Assembly: GCA_051294375.1 (NCBI GenBank)
Contig: CM119271.1
Coordinates: forward strand, 10,130,291-10,194,290
Length of the DNA stretch: 64,000 bases
Direction: 5' to 3'
Source: Paraspadella gotoi
Taxonomy: Eukaryota > Chaetognatha
The notes under the pieces are model-generated. The model had not been told where the DNA came from. It saw nothing but the letters and a program-made list of their open reading frames with translations, and ran no database searches. How positions within the stretch are numbered: position 1 is the stretch's first letter; the number at the start of each line of letters is the position of its first letter. Shown piece by piece: positions 42,844 to 56,495 of the stretch. Position numbers and translations under genes: made by a program.

Positions 42844-43363
42844 CGGATTTAATGTCCATACGAATATTAGTGACAGGGGAGAATTCCCAAAGTCCGTTTG
42901 TAAATATTGTAAATATTGTGATTTTAGTCCACCATAACATTTATATAATTAAATGTGATCCGACTTCAACCAATCAGAGGTAATTTTCATGTGACGAAGC
43001 GATCTAGAAGCCAGGATGTAATTATGTTTACGATTTAATGCGATCACTAAAACCCGTATGTAATTATAGTACGATATAACGATCCCCGAAACCTGGATGT
43101 AATTAAAAATCCTCACAAGGACGAATTAACCTCAGACGTAGGAGCCACAAAGTCTGAAGATCGAGGGGATTAAAAAGATCGATCGTTTCCTGCGTCATTA
43201 ATTTGCGAGACGCGGGGCGATGATGACGATGATGATGATAACGATACGATGACAATGACGATGATGATAAAGATTGATAACAATAAAAATAATGATAATT
43301 GCATGAAAGTACAGAGATCATTATGAAGCGAATTATGTTGATGATGATGATGATGATGAATGA

Positions 43364-43429
<66 letters not shown>

Positions 43430-43550
43430 CGATGAAGATTCGAATGATCGACGAAACTTCTTTTTTTTGATAAATTATCCAAACCATTTGTAAAACGCGC
43501 TCCTTGTTATTTGATTCTTAATCAACATCGCCTAATTTTTATGTTAACCT
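42844..43550 (+). repeat. Direct repeat, copy 2 (0.70 kb)
   Basis: Same order as 40383-41057, with scattered one- to three-base indels; the (GAT)n run is interrupted. It lies just before a 25-N gap. Confidence 0.93.
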
Positions 43551-43589
43551 GTCACCTCACGCTCGTATGCCAATTCGGTTCTAGACGAA

Positions 43590-43614
43590 NNNNNNNNNNN
43601 NNNNNNNNNNNNNN
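43590..43614. other. Assembly gap, 25 N, with overlapping flanks
   Basis: About 33 bases before the gap (CCTCACGCTCGTATGCCAAT, then TCGGTTCTAGACGAA) are repeated right after it in noisy form. Confidence 0.95.
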
Positions 43615-43674
43615 CCTCACGCTCCCGTTGCCATCGGTTCTACGAACAATCGAATCTGTGAAAAAATAGGCTTC

Positions 43675-43762
43675 TCTCGATCCGTGGATCCGTGGATCCG
43701 TGGATCCGTCGATCCGTGATCCGGGGATCCGTGGATCCATGGATCCGTCGATCCGTGGGTTC
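43675..43762. repeat. ATCCGTGG-type short tandem repeat
   Basis: Units of GGATCCGTGGATCCGTCG; it recurs at 45745-45832 in copy B. Confidence 0.85.
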
Positions 43763-43844
43763 ACTCGGTCCTTTCACACTTGAACTCTGTCCCTGACGAC
43801 GAGAAGACGACGACGTGGAGGAAGGAAGACTGGGGATCGGATTG

Positions 43845-43918
<74 letters not shown>

Positions 43919-43999
43919 ATTTTCCACTCCCTTTAAAAACTATAAGAAGCACATAATTAAGGCAATGACTATTTTTACTACATCCAATCGACACGTATT

Positions 44000-44270
44000 A
44001 AATAAATTCCACTCGCTAGTGTTGAGTACAAAATATATTACTTTAGAGAGTGATCTTTTAATACAATTGAAACATTATTTGAAACATTATACCTCTTGAT
44101 TGATAGGGAAGCCAGGAACTCCGTGAGTGAATAAACGAGACTGCGAGGGTCCTTGCTACGTTATTATCTTACAAAAGGGATGGAGGCCTCAAACCACCAA
44201 AAGCCTGTCAAAAGTCAGGGGCAAGATAGCTTATTTATTGAATGAATGGATAATTTTATATTGGTTGTAC
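44000..44270 (+). mobile_element. Dispersed repeat element (same family as 33570-33962)
   Basis: It shares GAGTGATCTTTTAATACA, TGATAGGGAAGCCAGG, GGATGGAGGCCTCAAACCAC and GGTTGTACCAATTT with the element at 33570-33962 (which is on the opposite strand). Copied again at about 46050-46325. Confidence 0.8.
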
Positions 44271-45617
44271 CAATTTAAATATATTTATAATTAACTAATA
44301 TCCGTAGCAAAGCCTCCATTTTTAACCCCTCCACGCTACAGTCCTTTTGAATCCAGAAATGCCGATCTCTCATTCTTCGACTTCTTCTCGACATTTGTAC
44401 AAATAAAGACGTCGCTCTTCTCTCCTTCCTTAAAGACGATGATGATGATGATGATGATGATGACTAGAATGACTAACTCAACTCTCTCGTCCTCTCACAC
44501 TCTCACTCACTGAACTCCAACCCAGTTTTGGATAAGAGTTTAAAAACCGACATTAAATGTGTAAATCGATGCTGATTGAATTAAATAAACATTCGTTCCT
44601 CCTCCTCCTCCTCCTCCTCCTCCTCCTCCGCCCTTCTATTCACGACGATCAAAAACTGTTCTATATCTGATTTATGATTTTCAATTGAAAAGATGAAAAT
44701 AAAAAAGGATTCGATCCTTTTAGCGTAAAACAAGAACGTTAATTCAAATGCGTTGCGCCGCAGTGACTGCCTTATCATGTGTGTTTCTTGCGACATGACA
44801 TGACATTACATGACATGACGACGTACATGACTACATGACTACCATAACTTTCTTAGCTCGTGTATTTATGACAAGCACTGCATCGGAATTTTTTCTTTGG
44901 TCTTTTGTCTTTTATTTCCTGAAGGCGGCGCTAACAGTCTCTTAGATTTTAGGTTTTTTTCCTGTCTTTAATAATGAGCACCCACTATAAGCAAGTTATG
45001 AGCATTTTAAAGTGGGACAGACCGACGGACAGACATACGACGGACAGACATACCGACGGACCGACCGGCGAGGAGCTTTGGTCCCGTTTACGAGATTAAT
45101 TTTCGAGATTAATCTAAATTAATGCGGGAACGAAAACGCATTTTTTTTATCTCAGACGTTTAAATCGTCTATAAGTCTCGAGTGTTATTGAGTTCAATTG
45201 AGTGCGTTAAACAATAATAAATAATATAACTTAAGATACGTGACAAATCTTCGCCCGTGGATCGCTTCAATAAAAAACTACCGCCTTTATTTTATGTCTA
45301 TAAAATTTACATTAAATGAGGTTAATAGGGGTTCAATTGGTAAGTATTTTATAAACAACGGTTTGTAAACAAGAGATAGTATAGGTGCTTTTTATACAGC
45401 TAGATATTTTATTTTGGGACAAACGAAGATGGCCCACGACTGCTAAATTCGGATACAGACGCGAATGTTGAATGGCAAGCGGATGCTGGATGACAAATGC
45501 TCGAATTGCAAAAAATCTTAGATTCGATATTTTTTTGATGATTCGTTTTCGTTGAAAGACTTGGTCGCGGAGGCGGTTAATTTCTTATCTCATTCCGAGA
45601 TAAAGTTTTAGGAATTT

Positions 45618-45684
<67 letters not shown>

Positions 45685-45704
45685 CTCTCTCTCGTCTTCT
45701 CTCT

Positions 45705-45916
45705 CGGTTCTACGAACAATCGAATCTGTGAAAAAATAGGCTTCTCTCGATCCGTGGATCCGTGGATCCGTGGATCCGTCGATCCGTGGATCCGTGGATC
45801 CGTGGATCCATGGATCCGTCGATCCGTGGGTTCACTCGGTCCTTTCACACTTGAACTCTGTCCCTTGACGACGAGAAGACGACGACGTGGAGGAAGGAAG
45901 ACTGGGGATCGGATTG

Positions 45917-45977
<61 letters not shown>

Positions 45978-47368
45978 TTTCCACTCCCTTTAAAACTATA
46001 AGAAGCACATAATTAAGCAATGACTATTTTTACTACATCCAATCGACACGTATTAAATAAATTCCACTCGCTAGTGTTGAGTACAAAATAATACTTTAGA
46101 GAGTGATCTTTTAATACAATTGAAACATTATTTGAAACATTATACCTCTTGATTGATAGGGAAGCCAGGAACTCCGTGAGTGAATAAACGAGACTGCGAG
46201 GGTCCTTGCTACGTTATTATCTTACAAAAGGGATGGAGGCCTCAAACCACCAAAGCCTGTCAAAAGTCAGGGGCAAGATAGCTTATTTATTGAATGAATG
46301 GATAATTTTATATTGGTTGTACCAATTTAAATATATTTATAATTAACTAATATCCGTAGCAAAGCCTCCATTTTTAACCCCTCCCACGCTACAGTCCTTT
46401 TGAATCCAGAAATGCCGATCTCTCATTCTTCGACTTCTTCTCGACATTTGTACAAATAAAGACGTCGCTCTTCTCTCCTTCCTTAAAGACGATGATGATG
46501 ATGATGATGATGATGACTAGAATGACTAACTCAACTCTCTCTCCTCTCACACTCTCACTCACTGACTCCAACCCAGTTTTGGATAAGAGTTTAAAAACCG
46601 ACATTAATGTGTAAATCGATGCTGATTGAATTAAATAAACATTCGTCCTCCTCCTCCTCCTCCTCCTCCTCCTCCTCCGCCCTTCTATTCACGACGAATA
46701 CAAAAACTGTTCTATATCTGATTTATGATTTTCATTGAAAAGATGAAAATAAAAAAGGATTCGATCCTTTTAGCGTAAAACAAGAACGTTAATTCAAATG
46801 CGTTGCGCCGCAGTGACTGCCTTATCATGTGTGTTTCTTGCGACATGACATGACATTACATGACATGACGACGTGACATGACTACATGACTACCATAACT
46901 TTCTTAGCTCGTGTATTTATGACAAGCACTGCATCGNNNNNNNNNNNNNNNNNNNNNNNNNNNNNNNNNNNNNNNNNNNNNNNNNNNNNNNNNNNNNNNN
47001 NNNNNNNNNNNNNNNNNNNNNNNNNNNNNNNNNNNNNNNNNNNNNNNNNNNNNNNNNNNNNNNNNNNNNNNNNNNNNNNNNNNNNNNNNNNNNNNNNNNN
47101 NNNNNNNNNNNNNNNNNNNNNNNNNNNNNNNNNNNNNNNNNNNNNNNNNNNNNNNNNNNNNNNNNNNNNNNNNNNNNNNNNNNNNNNNNNNNACAGACAT
47201 ACCGACGGACAGACATACCGACGGACCGACCGCGAGGAGCTTTGGTCCCGTTTACGAGATTAATTTTCGAGATTAATCTAAATTAATGCGGGAACGAAAA
47301 CCATTTTTTTTATCTCGACGTTTAAATCGTCTATAAGTCTCGAGTGTTATTGAGTTCAATTGAGTGCG
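45705..47368 (+). repeat. Tandem duplicated block, copy B (gapped)
   Basis: Same order as 43615-45208 with few differences. Its 46937-47192 part is N. Confidence 0.93.
46937..47192. other. Assembly gap, 256 N
   Basis: The matching interval in copy A (44886-45028) is only about 143 bases, so the gap size is an estimate. Confidence 1.
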
Positions 47369-47556
47369 NNNNNNNNNNNNNNNNNNNNNNNNNNNNNNNN
47401 NNNNNNNNNNNNNNNNNNNNNNNNNNNNNNNNNNNNNNNNNNNNNNNNNNNNNNNNNNNNNNNNNNNNNNNNNNNNNNNNNNNNNNNNNNNNNNNNNNNN
47501 NNNNNNNNNNNNNNNNNNNNNNNNNNNNNNNNNNNNNNNNNNNNNNNNNNNNNNNN
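47369..47556. other. Assembly gap, 188 N, at an inversion point
   Basis: Left flank is direct copy B; right flank is the inverted copy of 45207-45640. Confidence 1.
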
Positions 47557-47602
<46 letters not shown>

Positions 47603-48012
47603 CAATTCCTAAACTTATCTCGAATGAGATAAGAAATTAACCGCCTCCGCGACCAAGTCTTTCACGAAAACGAATCATCCAAAAAAATATCGAATCTAAG
47701 ATTTTTTTGCAATTCGAGCATTTGTGCATCCCAGCATTCCGCTTGCCATTCAATCATTCGCGTCTGTATCGAATTAGCAGTCGTGGCCATCTCGTTGCAC
47801 TCCAAAATAAATATCTAGCTGTATAAAAAGCACCTATTACTCTCTTGTTTACCAAACCGTTGGTTTATAAAATACTTACCAATTAACCCTATTAACCTCA
47901 TTTAATGTAAATTTTATAGACATAAAATAAAGGCGGTAGTTTTTTATTTGAGCGATCCACGGGCGAAGATTTGTCACGTATCTTAAGTTATATTATTTAT
48001 TATTGTTTAACA
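47557..48012 (-). repeat. Inverted copy of 45207-45640
   Basis: GA run, then GAGCAATTCCTAAACTTATC and onward to ATTATTGTTTAA, the reverse complement of 45207-45640 with small indels. Unique sequence starts at about 48013. Confidence 0.92.
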
Positions 48013-48025
48013 GGGCGTGGCCATA

Positions 48026-48037
48026 TTTGGCGGGAAA
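48026..48037 (+). promoter_or_regulatory. Consensus E2F-type site
   Basis: TTTGGCGGGAAA, an exact match to a classic E2F/DP site, just past the end of the inverted duplication. No adjacent transcription start was found. Confidence 0.35.
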
Positions 48038-48750
48038 TCTATTACCAGTTTTGTAGGACCATATTCTATAATATCGTAATTGGTATTAATAAAAAAAAAG
48101 AAGAAATCTTAACGAAACAATTTTTTTAATTTATAAAGCTTAACAAAAGCTATGATTTTCACATCTGATCCTTGAACGATCTTTGTAGTTACTTATGAAT
48201 GAGTTCGTAACATTTTATTAATGGTTATTAATGGTAATTTTAATAATGGTTCCATTTTTTGTCTTTTGTTTTTGTGGAATTTTAATAGTTTAGTTTTTAA
48301 TTGTTTATCGTTTTCCAATCTTTTACACTGTTACTGTTTCTGATTCGGTTAATACTATTTTTGATATTAAGTAAATAAAAAAAGAAAATTAAGAAGATAA
48401 AAAAAAACAATAGAAAGCCGTAATTTTTTAGGTGATGATATACGAGAGTGCCGAAAAAAATACGAATTTCGCTGAATATGCTACTAAAAGGGCAACGAGG
48501 AGAGAGTACGATACAGTACATTACAGTACATTACAGTACTGTATAAAATACAGAGTTCCGCGAGTCAAAATTCGCATTTTTGTTTTTAAATATAAGTTTT
48601 CATGCAAACATTGAGTGACCGGTTCCGTGCCCATCTTGAAAAAAAAAAAAAGGTTGAAGAAACAAATATATATTTATATATATATAAACGAAGAAACGTA
48701 TATAGAAAGAAAATTTAAAAAAAAACCGGAAATAAACTAAAGAAACTAAC

Positions 48751-51175
48751 GGGAAAGTAAAGGTGAGTTTCTTTTCCCGAGATTTCGTTTCCCGTGTCGT
48801 CATTTCCGGTTTGACGTCCGTCGGCGATTCGTCGCATTCGGGAATAACTGCCGAACCGGGAGTCGACGGTGTGCTGATGGGAAGAACGGATGGGAAGTAC
48901 GGATGGGAAAAACGGATGGGAAGAACGGATAGAAACGGATGAGAAGCGGCATGGGAAAACGGATGGGAGAACGGATTGGATAACGGATAGAAACGGACGT
49001 GGAGCGGCATGGGAAAACGGATGGGAGAACGGATGGGAGAACGGATTGGATAACGGATAGAAACAGACGTGGAGCGGCATGGGAAAACGGATGGGAGTAC
49101 ATATGGGAGAACAGATGGGAGAAGGGATAGAAATGGACGTGGAGCAGCAAGAGAAAATGGATGGAAGAATGGATGGGAGAACAGATAGGAAAACGGATGG
49201 GATAACGGATGTGATAATGGATCAGAGAATCGATAGGAGAACATATGGAAAAAAGGATGGGGTAACGGATGGGAGAACAGATAGAAATGGACATGGAGCA
49301 GCATGGGAGAACAGATAGGAGAACGGAGAGGAGCATGGATGGGATAATGGATGGAAGAACAGAGGGGAGAATGGATGGGAGAACGGATGGAAGAACGGAT
49401 GGAAACGGACATGGAGCGGCATGTGAAAGGGAACGAAAGGGAACAAATGGGAACAACCAGAGAACGGACGGGAACAGAAGAGAATGGTTGGGAACAGATG
49501 GAAATAGATGTGAACAGATGGAAACAGACAGGAACAGGTGGAAATGGATAAACGATTGATGGAATAGACGAAAAAAAAAGACAGGAACGAATTCAAACAA
49601 ACAGCAACGAACGGAAACATAAAGGAACGGATGAGAAAGAACGGGAACGCATGGAACGGACGGGAAAGGATGGGAACGAACGTGTTCGGGGGGGAACGGA
49701 CGGGAACGAACGCGTACGGACGGGAACGTATATAAAGTACGGAAGAGACGAAAAACGTTTTAAACACAAAAAAAAAGTGAAAACAATTTGGAATTGACAA
49801 ATTATCGAAAGTGAGGGTAAATGTCGTGAGTTGACAAAGGTAAGAGTTGATTGGTGGATTGGATTTGAAAGGTAAGTCAAAGAGAAACGCGCGACGGCGT
49901 CGTGACGGTTGCGGAAGAGGGAGAGATATGGGTTAAGAGGGTGAGCGATTAGGGTAAGTCCGACGCAAGAAAGAAACGGAAAAAAAATTTATGAGGGTTT
50001 ATTTTTTATTTTTTTGATGGAAGAATTTTGTCTTCAAATTTGACTTTTAAACATTTAGGATTTTGGGGCAATTGAGTAAGAAATAAGGAATGAGGTTTTT
50101 TGTTTTTTAAGAATTGTATATTTTTTGGTTTCTTTTTTGGTTTGAAATACGTTTTAAATATTTACAACTGAATGGATATCTGAGCTCTGAAGGGTTTTTA
50201 GATCCGTTTCAAAAGTTTCAACATCCTCTTGTCTTATCGGCCGTACATAAAATTTTACAAAACGTTTCAAGCAAAAAAAAAAAAAGTCTTTCTTTTGCCC
50301 AGGACCCGGTCGATTAAAGAAGGTAAAATGAAAAAAATTGAAAATAAATCTTGTTCAAAGAAAGAAATAAAAAAAACCCGGGCCACTAACAAATGAACAC
50401 CCTTATACAAAAAAGGTTAACTTACCTGGGGCGATTTCTGGAATTTTTGGGTTGTAAAGATGGAGATAATCGAAGCGCGGGCGGACGAGGACCAATTTTA
50501 CTTCCATCAGACCCTAAAAGTGAAAAAAAAACAACAATATCTCAACTACGGGGCGGTAATTTTTAACCCGAGCGTCTTGGATGAAGGACAAACAAAACAA
50601 TTTACCAAAAATATTATCACAAACGTCGAGTGACTGCGAGACCAAGATTTACCATTTTCTTTGTTACTCGGCGTAATTGGGCTCAGAATAGCTTAACTGG
50701 ATTTTTAAAAGACTTACAAGATTATTTTTGACAACATTTATGTCAAAAATTGACTACGCCGACCGAGTTGACACTTGCGGTCGCAATTTTCATGAGACTG
50801 AAAATGTCTCCTTTGCCTAACTAACCATATGCACTTATGCAGTCAACTCTGACCAGATGCAGTCAACTCTAACCAGATGCAGTTAACTCTAACCAGACGC
50901 AGACAACTCTAACCAGAAGCAGTCAACTCTAACCAGATGCAGTCAACTCTAACCAATTATTTCAAAATTAGCTATTAGAAAATAAATACGGAAAGATTTA
51001 TCGGTACGATCGGACCTGCGGCGGACGAGGCCCTGGTGTGGTTGGATCCGGGGTCCTTGGGCGAAAAGCCACTTCTGATCCCATCCACTGTGACGTCATC
51101 ATCGTCATCATCTTCGTCTGATTTCACAACTGGAGAAGAGAAAGGGGCGTTGGGGAATACGGGGGACATTAAAAG
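48751..51175 (-). CDS. Unrecognised Ser/Pro/Asp-rich protein, three exons
   Basis: Minus-strand exons 51175-51016, 50513-50426 and 48873-48751 have consistent phases (0/1, 1/2, 2/-). They encode LLMSPVFPNAPFSSPVVKSD, an acidic run (EDDDDDDVTVDG), DPGSNHTRASSAAG, then SDGSKIGPRPPALRLSPSLQ, STPSTPGSAVIPECDESPTD and VKPEMTTRETKSREKK. Several SP/TP sites and low hydrophobicity suggest a disordered cytosolic or nuclear protein. The donor of the first exon (GTCCGA) is weak; that of the last (GTTAGT at 48750) is provisional. The acceptor of the last exon lies at the edge of a minisatellite. No family recognised; neither gene end was found. Confidence 0.6.
48880..49740. repeat. Minisatellite of ACGGATGGGA units
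   Basis: About 860 bases of ACGGATGGGAGA / ACGGATAGAAACGGACGTGG units, with higher-order blocks containing GGAGCGGCATGGGAAAACGG. On the minus strand it is pyrimidine-rich and runs straight into the acceptor at 48874. Confidence 0.92.
50837..50956. repeat. Six tandem copies of a 20-bp unit
   Basis: Unit ATGCAGTCAACTCTAACCAG with single-base variants; lies in the intron between exons 51175-51016 and 50513-50426. Confidence 0.93.
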
Positions 51176-52075
51176 CTGAAAATATTAGAAGAGCTGTTAG
51201 TAAAATACTCGTTTTCTGTACTATTTAACGATCTAATATAATTTCAAAGGGGAACGAACATTGGCGATCATTTACTTTTCGTTGGGGAATCGGAGGAAAA
51301 AACCACTCATCTCATGTTTAATGCGCAAGAAATTAAGCAATATTTAACATTCTTTAGTTTTATTGATTGTTACAAAGTTCTTCCCCCGGGACCCTCGCTC
51401 TTGAAATCGGTCAACGTGTTTCGATTTTAAATCTATCAGAAAATGTAGTTCTTAGAATTAAATTTCAAATATTAGCTTCCTTTGTCTTGTTTGTGAATAT
51501 TTAAGGAGGAAAGGGCGGTTTGTGTTATCTTCCGAAAATAGACATCGTCTATACGACCCAAGGTTAATAAACTCTCTGTCCGAGGTTTTCAATTATATGT
51601 CATATATATATATATATTTCATTACAAACAACACTCCCGGGTCGATTCGGATCGTCTAATCAAAGTTGTTAAAAACAAGGGCTTTCTTTTTCCTGCTTCA
51701 TTTAAGATTAAATACAAGAGGGAAGTGAGTTAATTTGATTATGTCGAGACTTCCCCCCCCCCTCCTCCCCCCTCCCGGCCTACGCCCCCCCTTATCTTGA
51801 TTGTTCTCATTTCCTTTTGTTTTCTCTTCATTTAGTGAAATTGAAATTTAAAACAAGCATAGAAACTTCTTGTTACTTTAATTAGGAGAAACCTGACTTA
51901 CTTTTTTGTGTATTTTTTTGCCCATTTAGCTTTTTTTTCAGAAAAATAACTGTCTTTATAATCGATTAATATAAAAATCCTATTCAAAAATACAACTCCA
52001 GGCTTGGAATATCTACTGAGTCAGAGTGATCTACTGATAAAAATTCTGCAGGCTCAGCACAAACTCTCTATCTTT

Positions 52076-52086
52076 TTTTCTTTATT

Positions 52087-52178
<92 letters not shown>

Positions 52179-52180
52179 TT
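52076..52180. repeat. (CTTT)n microsatellite
   Basis: Uninterrupted CTTT units over about 100 bases. Confidence 0.95.
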
Positions 52181-52659
52181 AAGACCAAGAATCAGAACGA
52201 TCAGTCATAATTAAAATTTAAAGGGTTAGGAAACTTAAGTGGGCTCATAATTATGTGTTTGCGTCGAGGGTTTTTTCTTTCCTAACATTTTTTTCTTAAA
52301 ATTTATCTATCATTAATATGTATTATTTTTCACTCCAACTCAATAGTATTGATAATTTTATTTTAGTGTTAAGTCGCAAAGTAATCTAAAATCTGTTTAA
52401 AAAATACGATTATTTAAATCGTTTCCTTTTTATACCAATAAAGACAGAAAAAAAATTTACCAAAAGAAAAATTGCGTTTAAAAAAATAAAGTCAGTTCAC
52501 AACTTCACATCTGCCGAGTTAATCAGTTTTTAAACTTATACGACGATCACCTAATATTTTTTTAAATTTTTTAAAAACAAGAAACTTCCACTTATCGGAC
52601 TCCTCCCCTCCGCCCTTTGACCGAGAAGTTGTAAACTGAAAACCGCATGTGAGACAGAG

Positions 52660-52681
52660 AGTAGAGAGAGAGAGAGAGAGA

Positions 52682-52764
<83 letters not shown>

Positions 52765-52767
52765 AGC
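52660..52767. repeat. (GA)n microsatellite
   Basis: Compound GA run with AATAGG and GAAGAG interruptions. Confidence 0.92.
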
Positions 52768-54295
52768 CCTCAAATGAACGCAGTGCCACGATTTGTAGGC
52801 GCATGTTCAAAGTTCGCGAATAAGTCGTAAAGGCTCCTTGGTCCCAAAAAATGCAGACAAAGACAAAGGAATGCCGGATACAGTTTGGCAAACACGAAAC
52901 CACGCTCATTAGATAACAGATGCTTCGAGGACAACGGCAGAGGATAAGCTCTAAAGCCGCAAACGCATGGCGAACTGGGGGAATCTACTCCCATTTGAGC
53001 TATCAACATGTTCAGATCTAAGCAATCCCTTAGGTCGGTGGTTTATTTTCGATATATTATAAGATTTTGTCTGTTATATTATATACAAAATATTATATAT
53101 AGTTATATACCATCTTATCCTCATGGTTTTTATTAATATATATATATTTTCATCTTTTATTTGCTCGAGGAGAGCAAACAGACGCTTAAATCAGAAGGCG
53201 ACACCCGAAAACTGCCTCATTAGCGCCTCAAAATTAGCTAAATTTAGCCACCCGCATACACAGGGGTCAGGGGTTCCTAACCCACCTATTTTCTCTCGCT
53301 AAAAGTTGTCAGTCGCTCTTCTAGAGAAGGCGCTAACCAACGGATTATAAACGGTATCTATTTTTGTACTAGCTCTTCATTGTCTTCAATCTTCACTTAT
53401 TCGAATATTTTTCTATTTCGTAAATTAAATATTCGACGAATATTATTATTCTATCAATACCTATCTCTTTAGACTACTACAAGAGACAGACCCCCACCCC
53501 ATTTCAAAATCTGCTCCGAGTTCGTTCGTTCATCGGAATCTTTTCTCAATTTTCTTTTATTGACAACTGAAAAATTACGAAAAATATTTCCCTTCAAAAA
53601 CAGCGATTTTTCGTTTCCTATCGACTTCTTCTAATAAAGAGAGGTTTTCTTTCATAAAGTTTATCCAACGTCGCGACGTGTTTTACTAACTGTTTAGAGG
53701 CTATAACGAAGTCATAAAAGAACGTTTATAAACATTATTCATTAAGCAAGGAAACAGTAAATATTTCATCATAACGGAAAACAGAAAAGGGCGTGTTTGA
53801 ATTCATACCAAAAAAAATTTAAACATGATATAGTTTTTTAACGAAGGCTTTTTTTTGCGGTTATGGTGGACTAAAATCCACCAACCGTTCATATTTTAAA
53901 AGTTACTAAACAAAAATTAAAATTTCTAAATTGAAATCAAGGCCTTCGTTTTAAATTTATTCCGCGAATTCAAACTTTTTTCTCAGCAAAGGTTCCAATT
54001 GTTTAACTCAATAAAAAATTTTGGTCGCATTTCCATGCACACATTTGGAAAATTCAAAAACACAACGAAACCGGTCCTAAATCCGTTAAATAATCAAATG
54101 GTTGGAGAAGTATATGTTAAGAATATTTCAAGCCAGAACACAAGGATTACGCTTAAACGAAATGCGTCAAGTATGACGTATTTATGTTTTATTATTTAGA
54201 TAAGACGACAATTTTCGTATAACAACAATTTAATTTTATTTCAGAGAAAAAATATATAAAAATATATTATTATTATATTTTATATTTAATTTCGG

Positions 54296-54296
<1 letters not shown>

Positions 54297-54328
<32 letters not shown>

Positions 54329-54386
54329 TCTCTCTAACTTAGTGCCTAAACTAAAGCTAAAGCCCCACTCAGATAAATGTTCAAAT

Positions 54387-54456
<70 letters not shown>

Positions 54457-54457
54457 G
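54297..54457. repeat. (CT)n microsatellites
   Basis: Two CT runs (54297-54335 and 54390-54457) around a unique 55-base piece. Confidence 0.92.
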
Positions 54458-55151
54458 ACGTTCGCGATTCACGCGGAGTCTCTTTTTTTGTTTTGAACAA
54501 TTTTTTTTTCTGGCCGAGTTTTCAGACCGGATTGTGAACAAGACAGCACCACATAAGACACAACCTGGCTGACTGTCTTGTCATTGCTATGTTTTCTACT
54601 AATTTCTAATCAGTATTAAATGTAAACTGCTGTGAAATTTATCAAATTCCATGAAAGGAAAATAAAATAGAATTGAATGGCCTAAATTATTCAACTGAAG
54701 TTAATATCCAAATTTTAATTTTGAATTGAGTAAATATTTCTGCAATGAGAAAGCACGTGCTTTTTTTGACGCACCTCGGTTTTCGGTAATGCGCTGCAGT
54801 CCTGAAAACGCAAAATTTGGTTGATTAGATTATAATAAAAAGTTTAAAAAATTTTTTTAAAAGTTTTTCATATAATAATAAATATTTTTTTAAAATTCTC
54901 ATATTAATAATAGTTGTATTAATATAAACATTAACTGGTTTAACTAATACTACTCCCAAAAGAAAATTTAACAATCGGCTAATTTTACACAAATTTAAAA
55001 TAATTATTATAAAATTTTTATAAGTAATATGAATAAATAAATAATTATTAAACTAAATTTTCAGTTTTCCTCAACGCTTTCGTAGTAGTACTCCAATGTA
55101 TTGTTTCGCAACGGCATCAGCACGAAAATCCTCAATTTTCGAGCATCCCTG

Positions 55152-55284
55152 ATTGGCCGAGCCAAACCGGCGTTTCGCAACGAATCCGACCAATCGAAAC
55201 GTCGGAGAGCGAGCTCACGACGCAATAAACGGACTCTTACGGCCCGTTTTCGACCAATCAGAAGAAGGAGTCAATCCTGGCGCG
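55152..55284. promoter_or_regulatory. CCAAT-box cluster, probable promoter
   Basis: ATTGG at 55152, CCAAT at 55190 and 55254, plus GTCAATC at 55270 and TGGCGCGTTT at 55278 (partly E2F-like), in a GC-rich patch inside AT-rich DNA. NF-Y sites in such numbers mark core promoters. It could serve the plus-strand FABP gene, whose spliced 5' UTR enters at 56449, or a minus-strand gene such as the one at 48751-51175. Confidence 0.5.
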
Positions 55285-56036
55285 TTTGGGTATGAAAGGG
55301 AAGGAGAAAGGGAAAAAATGAGGAAGAATTAAGGAAGGGAAAAATAAAAAGGGGCAAGAAAGGGATTTTGGAGAAGCAGGAAAGACCAAAAAATAAAGGA
55401 GGAAGAAATGGCACGATCATCGCCCGATGTCGCGTCGTCGTCCTCGTCGTCGTCGCTCGTCCTCCAACGACCGCGAAAAACGTGGAGCTTTTATTTTCTT
55501 CTTTTGAGTCATAATTGTCGGACTCGCGGTCGGCGGAACATTTCGCGCTTTTTTTAAACTCAATTTTAATCTGTTTTCCCCGTTCGCCGAAGTTTACACC
55601 GCCCCGATTTTAAAACGCTTTGATTATTATTTTTTTGTTTTCACTTTCCGTTTTAAAACTTAAAAAAAAAGAGAATTTTTAAAAAGTTTCTCGACATAAG
55701 TTTACGTGAAAAATGCGCCAACTGTTTTCTTTCTTTCTTCCCGTTGAGTGAAAGTTTTATTTCTGAAATAAATTTTGTGCTTAAAAATAATAAAAAAAAA
55801 TTGAAGGAAGGTGAAGTTTTTCGTCTAAAAGTGAGAAATTCTGGGTCGGCGTGAACAGACCCTTTTTGGCCCAGAAACACGAATAAAGATGGTCTGAAAA
55901 TTTTTTTATCGGTTTCCCACTTTCTGGGTAGTTTTTTAAACCTCGGCCTTTGCAAATTTCTGGACTTAATCTTTGCCACTTTTAAAAAAAAATTACAATA
56001 TTGTACTGATTAATTCGAGCGTCGGAAGGCCGCTTA

Positions 56037-56049
56037 GTTACTAAGCAAC
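56037..56049. promoter_or_regulatory. RFX X-box-like near-palindrome
   Basis: GTTACTAAGCAAC: two RFX-type half-sites with a one-base spacer, 0.46 kb upstream of the FABP start codon. Confidence 0.35.
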
Positions 56050-56495
56050 CGGTTGCATGCCGTCTGTTTTGAGCCGCGATCTTTGGATTCAAGACTGGGC
56101 TAGCACTACAGACTACTTTTTGAAAGTTCAATGGTTATTTAACCATGCCGTTGTTAAATAATTCTAATATAATGCTCAAAACGCATTAATTTAAACCCCT
56201 TTTATGTGAATCATGATGGTTGGCGTGTTGTTTCCGAGATTTTACCGGCGATATTTTTTAGATTCTTATGCTTTTTTTCGTACATATCAAATTATACACA
56301 GTTTTTACAAATTGATAATGTTACAACGAGCGCCCGTTTTTAAAGCTTTAAATTGTTCTTATTAATTTATTTAATCTTTAGCAACGTAAACAATACTTTA
56401 AAAAGCGTACATGTTTTACTTATACTGCCGTATTATCTTGACTTGCAGCCGCCGCCTCTTCGAACACCCGTCCGCACTTAAACAAAACCTCTAAA

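Larger units (their letters stand above)
43615..45208 (+). repeat. Tandem duplicated block, copy A
   Basis: It includes ATCCGTGG repeats, a CT run (43848-43917), the dispersed element at 44000-44270, (GAT)n, (CTC)n and ACATGACATG repeats. It is repeated from about 45705 onward. Confidence 0.93.
51176..55140. other. Long noncoding stretch with microsatellites
   Basis: AT-rich. It holds (CTTT)n at 52076-52180, (GA)n at 52660-52767, and (CT)n at 54297-54335 and 54390-54457. A 66-codon plus-strand frame at 53999 has no splice context or recognisable domain. No coding exon could be supported. Confidence 0.5.
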